A DNA stretch of 19,094 nucleotides from assembly GCA_036338435.1 (NCBI GenBank), contig JAYZCG010000030.1, positions 1 through 19,094 of the forward strand, read 5' to 3'. Position numbers and translations under genes: made by a program. The DNA comes from JAPYTY01 sp036338435. Lineage in GTDB: Bacteria > Acidobacteriota > UBA6911 > RPQK01 > JADFOI01. A model generated the notes under the pieces. The model was not told the DNA's origin, searched no databases, and saw only the letters and a program-made list of their open reading frames with translations. This document shows positions 14,638-19,094 of the stretch, piece after piece (within the stretch, counting starts at the first letter, position 1; each line of letters begins with the position of its first letter).

Positions 14638-16410
14638 ATGGATCAACTCGGAGACCTTCAGCGGACAATTGCTTGTGGAGAACTGGCCGAAAAACACGTC
14701 GATCAAACTGTCACAGTGATGGGATGGGTGGATCGTCGTCGCGACTTAGGAAGCTTAATTTTCCTAGACCTCCGGGATCGCGAGGGAATAGTGCAGGTGG
14801 TGGCCTGCCCTGAGTATCCCAAAGGATTACAAAAAGCTAAGGACCTTCGCTCTGAACACGTTATTGCTGTCACCGGGCCTGTAGTCTGGCGTGATGAAGA
14901 GACCATAAACCCAGAGATCCCCACTGGGCGACTAGAAGTGCGCGCCGAAGAAGTATACATATTAAATCAATCTAAGACCCCACCGTTTCCAATTACAGAA
15001 ACCACTTCCGCCTCAGAGGAAACGCGTTTGGAATATCGTTTTATCGATCTCCGTCGACAACGCCTGCAACGTAACATTCATTTACGTCATCAGGTGTGCT
15101 TGGAAATTCGTAAGCAATTGGATGAATTGGGTTTTTTGGAAATCGAAACGCCGCTACTAACTAGATCCACGCCTGAAGGAGCTCGGGACTATCTCGTTCC
15201 CAGTCGGCTTCATCCCGGGCACTTCTACGCTTTGCCCCAATCACCACAAATCTTCAAGCAACTGCTTATGATCTCTGGGTTCGACCGATACTTTCAAATT
15301 GCACGTTGCTTCAGAGATGAAGACCTGCGCGCTGATCGCCAACCTGAATTCACACAGATTGATTTAGAGATGTCCTTTCCCCAGATAGAAACTATTTTTG
15401 ACATAGTTGAAATTTTACTGGAAAGAATTTTCAAGCTAGCTGATATCCGTGCCCATAGACCTTTTCCCAGATTGCCCTACCATGAAGCCATGGCGCGTTA
15501 TGGAACGGACCGCCCCGATACACGCTTTGGCTTAGAATTAACTGATGTCACGGCATGCTTTAGCAAGACTCCCTTTGAAGTATTCCGTCAGATGCTCCAA
15601 AACAAAGGGTGCATCAAGGGGATTTGTGTACCTGAATGTGGTCACTATTCTCGTAAGCAACTAGACGATTTGCGTGAGTTTGTCCGTCAACTTAACGCCA
15701 ATGCTGATTTGAGTTGGTTAAAATTTACTGCAGAGGGCATAAAGTCTTCTCTTCCAAAAATTATCCCTGTCCAAGAGTTAGAAGATGTTGTCCGCACTGC
15801 TCAACTTAAAGAATATGACCTTTTTCTGATTGTGGCAGGAGCTCCGGAAGTTGTCCATCCACTTCTGTCACGACTACGAACACACATAGCCGAACGGGAA
15901 AACTTAATTCCAAAGGACAGCTACCAGTTTGTTTGGGTTTACGATTTCCCTCTTTTTGAATGGAATCCCCAGGAAAAACGTTACTTTGCCTGCCACCATC
16001 CTTTCACTTCTCCACGGGATGAGGACCTTGACCTACTTGAGACCGACCCAGCCCGGGTTCGATCTAAAGCCTATGACATTGTTTTAAATGGCACAGAATT
16101 AGGTGGTGGTTCAATTCGTATTCACCAGAAAGATCTCCAGGAACGCGTCTTTGAGGCTCTTGGCATCGAATCTAAAGAAGCGGAAGCTAAGTTTGGATTT
16201 TTTCTGGACGCTTTATGCTACGGGGCGCCTCCCCATGGGGGCATTGCTCTCGGGCTAGATCGTTTGGTAATGCTGCTGACCGGTGAGCAATCTATACGCG
16301 ACGTCATTGCTTTTCCAAAAACCGCTAGAGCTATTGATCTTGTAAGCCAAACGCCCTCGACTATTGACGACTCACAGCTACAAGAATTAAATCTCAAGAT
16401 TCAAGAATAG
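14638..16410 (+). CDS. aspS: Aspartyl-tRNA synthetase
   Basis: Class II synthetase for tRNA-Asp, 590 residues from the ATG at 14638. The N-terminal OB anticodon domain includes VMGWVDRRRDLGSLIFLDLRD (27-47). The catalytic domain has the RSTPEGARDYLVPSR flipping loop (176-190), ALPQSPQIFKQLLM (198-211), motif 2 FRDEDLRADRQPEFTQ (225-240), the bacterial GAD insertion, GGGSIRIH and motif 3 GAPPHGGIALGLDRL. An upstream in-frame TTG (14593) would add 15 basic residues; the ATG fits the family better. A strong GGAGG at 14612-14616 is oddly 21 nt from this ATG, too far for a normal ribosome binding site. Whether it is the discriminating form or also charges tRNA-Asn cannot be told here. Confidence 0.97.
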   Translation: MDQLGDLQRTIACGELAEKHVDQTVTVMGWVDRRRDLGSLIFLDLRDREGIVQVVACPEYPKGLQKAKDLRSEHVIAVTGPVVWRDEETINPEIPTGRLEVRAEEVYILNQSKTPPFPITETTSASEETRLEYRFIDLRRQRLQRNIHLRHQVCLEIRKQLDELGFLEIETPLLTRSTPEGARDYLVPSRLHPGHFYALPQSPQIFKQLLMISGFDRYFQIARCFRDEDLRADRQPEFTQIDLEMSFPQIETIFDIVEILLERIFKLADIRAHRPFPRLPYHEAMARYGTDRPDTRFGLELTDVTACFSKTPFEVFRQMLQNKGCIKGICVPECGHYSRKQLDDLREFVRQLNANADLSWLKFTAEGIKSSLPKIIPVQELEDVVRTAQLKEYDLFLIVAGAPEVVHPLLSRLRTHIAERENLIPKDSYQFVWVYDFPLFEWNPQEKRYFACHHPFTSPRDEDLDLLETDPARVRSKAYDIVLNGTELGGGSIRIHQKDLQERVFEALGIESKEAEAKFGFFLDALCYGAPPHGGIALGLDRLVMLLTGEQSIRDVIAFPKTARAIDLVSQTPSTIDDSQLQELNLKIQE

Positions 16411-16462
16411 AAGACGCAAATACGTTATCTTTCTTGTTGGTCTTGCCTAACTACTATCCTTC

Positions 16463-16490
16463 TTTTCAGGTCAGCGCTAACAACTATAAT
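16463..16490 (+). promoter_or_regulatory. Candidate promoter of mutL with start-codon transcription
   Basis: TTTTCA (16463-16468, four of six match TTGACA) and a perfect TATAAT (16485-16490) are 16 nt apart. The -10 ends 6 nt before the GTG at 16497, so transcription should start at or next to the start codon itself. Confidence 0.5.
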
Positions 16491-16496
16491 TAGCTT

Positions 16497-18362
16497 GTGG
16501 GTAAGATTCACGTACTCCCAGATATTTTGGCCCATAAAATTGCTGCTGGAGAAGTTGTAGAACGACCAGCTTCAGTGGTGAAAGAGCTTTTGGAAAACGC
16601 CTTGGATGCCGAGGCGACACAGGTAACCGTTAAGGCAGAACAGGGTGGCAAACGCCTTATTTCTGTTCGCGATAATGGCCTGGGTATGAATAGCGAAGAT
16701 GCCCGCTTAGCTTTTCGGCACCACGCAACTAGTAAAATCAATAAATTTGAAGATCTTAGCCATCTCCGCTCATTGGGCTTTCGAGGAGAAGCCCTCCCCT
16801 CCATCTCCTCAGTTTCACGTATGCGATTGTCCACAGTAGAGCGAACTCCCGAGCAAAGGAGTGTGCTAGGAACAGAGATTGAAAGTAGCGGAGGTTCTTT
16901 CGAAGCCATAAAAGAAGTTGCATGGCCTTCTGGCACTGAAGTAGTTGTGGAAGATCTTTTTTTTAATGTTCCTGCACGACGTAAATTTCTTAAAACTAAC
17001 ACCACCGAACTTAACCATGTGAGCCGCCAAATAATGCACTATGCGCTGGCATATCCAAAAGTAGAGTTTCGGTTTCACCATGAAAAACGAAAAATTCTGG
17101 AAGCTACACAAGCAGCCAGCTTGGAAGACCGAATCTATCAAATTATGGGAGACACTTTTCTAGAAAACTTGGTTCCAGTAGAGTACACGCGACGTGGCAT
17201 TCAAGTCTCGGGGTTCACTTCACTGCCGCATGAACAACGAAGCAACGGCTCCTCCCTTTTTGTCTTTGTAAATTCTCGTATGGTTAGGGATCGCCTTCTT
17301 ACTCATGGTGTCCGCCTTGCCTATCGAGATCAAATGCCTTCCCGTTCCTATCCCGTGGCCATCCTCTTTATCCAAATCGATCCATTTGATGTGGACGTTA
17401 ACGTTCATCCGTGTAAAACCGAGGTTCGATTTTCCCATCCTAACGATGTGCACAGTGCGCTCCGTCATGGCATAGAAGAGGCGTTGTCGAAACATCAAAG
17501 CTCTCTCTCTCATTTAGCTAGGGACATCTCCCTTAACAGTTCCACCAGCCACACCCCATCTCACAATAGGGCAGTCGTGGGCAAATCTCCTGGAGATGCT
17601 TTCCATCGGCACGACAAAAGGACCCGCAGCTTCTTAAACTTTCAAGGTCAACATCCACAAATCTCTGACCTGTCCTTTAAAAATAATGTCCTCACAAAGC
17701 TGCCCGAAGATATTTCTGTCAATGGAACCTCTTATCTGCACACCATACCGAAAACTGACCACATCGATACAACTCCTGTAATTCTGGGACAATTTGTCGA
17801 AAGCTTTATCGTTTCAGCAGATCGAGATGGAGTATTGTTGATAGATCAGCATGTTGCCCACGAAAGAATTCTATATGACAAAGCCATTACTCAACTGGAG
17901 TCAGGTCGTCCCTGCCCTACCCAACGCTTGTTAATACCGTTAACCCAGGACCTGAACATTCAACAGAAAGCTGTCCTGGAAACGATATTTCAAGAACTTA
18001 ATGATAATGGGTTTGAAGTAGAATGGTTTGGTGATAAAACGATAGTCATAAAGGGTGTTCCCGCTTTTGCTAGTGAGTGTGATAGCCAACAGTTAATTCA
18101 AGAAATCCTAGACAACCTTCTGTCAATTGGCAGTGAATTAAACAGTCCTGAAACTCGAATCCAGCGCCTTCGTGAAAAAATCGCCATCAGCCTATCTTGT
18201 CGTGCAGCTATAAAAATCAACACCTGTCTTTCCGCCGAAAAGATGCAGTGGCTGCTGGACGAGCTGTTCCTCTGCAAAAATCCTTATACTTGTCCCCACG
18301 GGCGCCCCATTATTCTGCGCATTAACATTGAAGAAATCCTCCGTGGATTTAAGCGAATATAG
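16497..18362 (+). CDS. mutL: DNA mismatch repair protein MutL
   Basis: Mismatch-repair ATPase that couples MutS recognition to strand excision, 621 residues. The N-terminal GHKL domain is complete: IAAGEVVERPASVVKELLENALDA (14-37) with Glu30 and Asn34, DNGLGM (59-64), HHATSKI (75-81) and GFRGEAL (94-100). A hydrophilic linker (about 335-440) leads to a dimerisation domain with endonuclease-type motifs: DQHVAHERILYD (450-461), SCRAAI (567-572) and CPHGRP (599-604). Compared with the usual DQHA(x)2E(x)4E, Ala is Val453 and the final Glu is Asp461. The GTG start is forced: TAG at 16491-16493 is in frame just before it, and the next ATG would remove the ATPase motifs. There is no Shine-Dalgarno, and TATAAT sits 6 nt upstream. 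Convergent with the rRNA operon. Confidence 0.96.
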   Translation: MGKIHVLPDILAHKIAAGEVVERPASVVKELLENALDAEATQVTVKAEQGGKRLISVRDNGLGMNSEDARLAFRHHATSKINKFEDLSHLRSLGFRGEALPSISSVSRMRLSTVERTPEQRSVLGTEIESSGGSFEAIKEVAWPSGTEVVVEDLFFNVPARRKFLKTNTTELNHVSRQIMHYALAYPKVEFRFHHEKRKILEATQAASLEDRIYQIMGDTFLENLVPVEYTRRGIQVSGFTSLPHEQRSNGSSLFVFVNSRMVRDRLLTHGVRLAYRDQMPSRSYPVAILFIQIDPFDVDVNVHPCKTEVRFSHPNDVHSALRHGIEEALSKHQSSLSHLARDISLNSSTSHTPSHNRAVVGKSPGDAFHRHDKRTRSFLNFQGQHPQISDLSFKNNVLTKLPEDISVNGTSYLHTIPKTDHIDTTPVILGQFVESFIVSADRDGVLLIDQHVAHERILYDKAITQLESGRPCPTQRLLIPLTQDLNIQQKAVLETIFQELNDNGFEVEWFGDKTIVIKGVPAFASECDSQQLIQEILDNLLSIGSELNSPETRIQRLREKIAISLSCRAAIKINTCLSAEKMQWLLDELFLCKNPYTCPHGRPIILRINIEEILRGFKRI

Positions 18363-18430
18363 TTTTCTATTGGTCAATTAAGTCACCATCCCTGGGGTTA
18401 CCTTGCTCTGTACTTGTCGACGCCAGCCAT

Positions 18431-18459
18431 AAAAAAAGCCCCCTCAATGAGGGGGCTTT
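18431..18459 (-). terminator. Rho-independent terminator of the rRNA operon
   Basis: AAAGCCCCCTC (18435-18445) pairs perfectly with GAGGGGGCTTT (18449-18459) across a 3-nt loop. Read on the minus strand, the stem is followed by seven T (complement of 18431-18437), a strong intrinsic terminator just after 5S rRNA. On the plus strand only TTT follows, so it may stop mutL transcripts less efficiently. Confidence 0.92.
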
Positions 18460-18466
18460 CAAAAAT

Positions 18467-18582
18467 CCCGGCAATGACCTACTTTCCCACACAGTCGCCC
18501 GTGCAGTATCATCGGCGCTGGGGGGCTTAACTACTGTGTTCGGTATGGGAACAGGTGTTTCCCCTCCGCTAAAATCACCGGA
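18467..18582 (-). rRNA. rrf: 5S ribosomal RNA
   Basis: The minus strand reads CCGGTGATTTTAGCGGAGGG near the 5' end, CCGAACACAGTAGTTAAG in the middle and GGGCGACTGTGTGGGAAAGT before the closing CCGG, all hallmark 5S segments. The terminal CCGG(T) and (A)CCGG ends pair. Length is about 116 nt; the ends are estimated to within a few bases. Confidence 0.95.
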
Positions 18583-18677
18583 AACTCAAAATCATTTTTT
18601 GACTAGTACGGAAAACATGGACAACCCTTCTTGGTCGGAGCTAGGGCTCCAACTGCATTCATACAACAAAAAATTCT
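18583..18677 (-). other. 23S-5S rRNA spacer
   Basis: About 95 nt without a tRNA. On the minus strand it contains GGAGC-CCTA-GCTCC, a short hairpin of the kind found at rRNA processing sites, within AT-rich flanks. Confidence 0.6.

Positions 18678-19094
<417 letters not shown>

Noticed and set aside
16508..17005. 165-residue minus-strand frame inside mutL
   Set aside because: Antisense shadow of the highly conserved MutL ATPase domain; its Arg/Ser-rich translation is typical of a shadow frame.

Overview
This window is a bacterial chromosome segment. It holds mostly housekeeping genes, an accessory block, and the 3' end of a ribosomal RNA operon. The 5S/23S sequences, the ThrH-type phosphatase and the style of the housekeeping proteins suggest a Gram-negative bacterium of the PVC group, most likely a marine Verrucomicrobiota/Opitutia-like lineage. 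That placement rests on impression only, because no 16S is present and no search was possible.

Layout. (1) 1-1273, minus strand: uppP, followed by a lipoprotein-like reading frame that begins inside the 3' end of uppP and runs off the left edge. (2) 1433-2965: guaA, diverging from uppP, with an extended -10 promoter. (3) 2966-6998: an AT-rich accessory block. It contains a SAM-dependent methyltransferase of the surface-polysaccharide type, a formyltransferase with an OB-like C-terminal domain (minus strand), a second and smaller formyltransferase (plus strand) and an orphan MT-A70 adenine methyltransferase. Repeats and three short open fragments without start codons lie between them. (4) 6999-8387: thrH, whose start overlaps the MT-A70 gene, then an integral membrane protein with a PEMT/ICMT-like tail. 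(5) 8816-18362: dnaE, accA, hisS, aspS and mutL, all plus strand. (6) 18431-19094, minus strand: terminator, 5S rRNA and the 3' part of 23S rRNA, convergent with mutL.

How the genes fit together. The backbone genes cover the undecaprenyl carrier for envelope glycans (uppP), GMP synthesis (guaA), replication and mismatch repair (dnaE, mutL), fatty acid synthesis (accA), tRNA charging (hisS, aspS) and serine/homoserine phosphate metabolism (thrH). The accessory block looks like cargo for decorating surface sugars (methyl and formyl groups) next to a DNA-modifying orphan methylase. It is decaying and is not a complete cluster: there is no glycosyltransferase, nucleotide-sugar enzyme, transposase or integrase in it.

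I see no clear new multi-gene system. The points most worth a second look are a start at mutL that appears leaderless (-10 box six bases before a forced GTG start), the lipoprotein signal encoded in an alternate frame of uppP, the formyltransferase whose usual catalytic Asn position is Gly, and the MT-A70 gene whose 3' end carries the thrH ribosome binding site.
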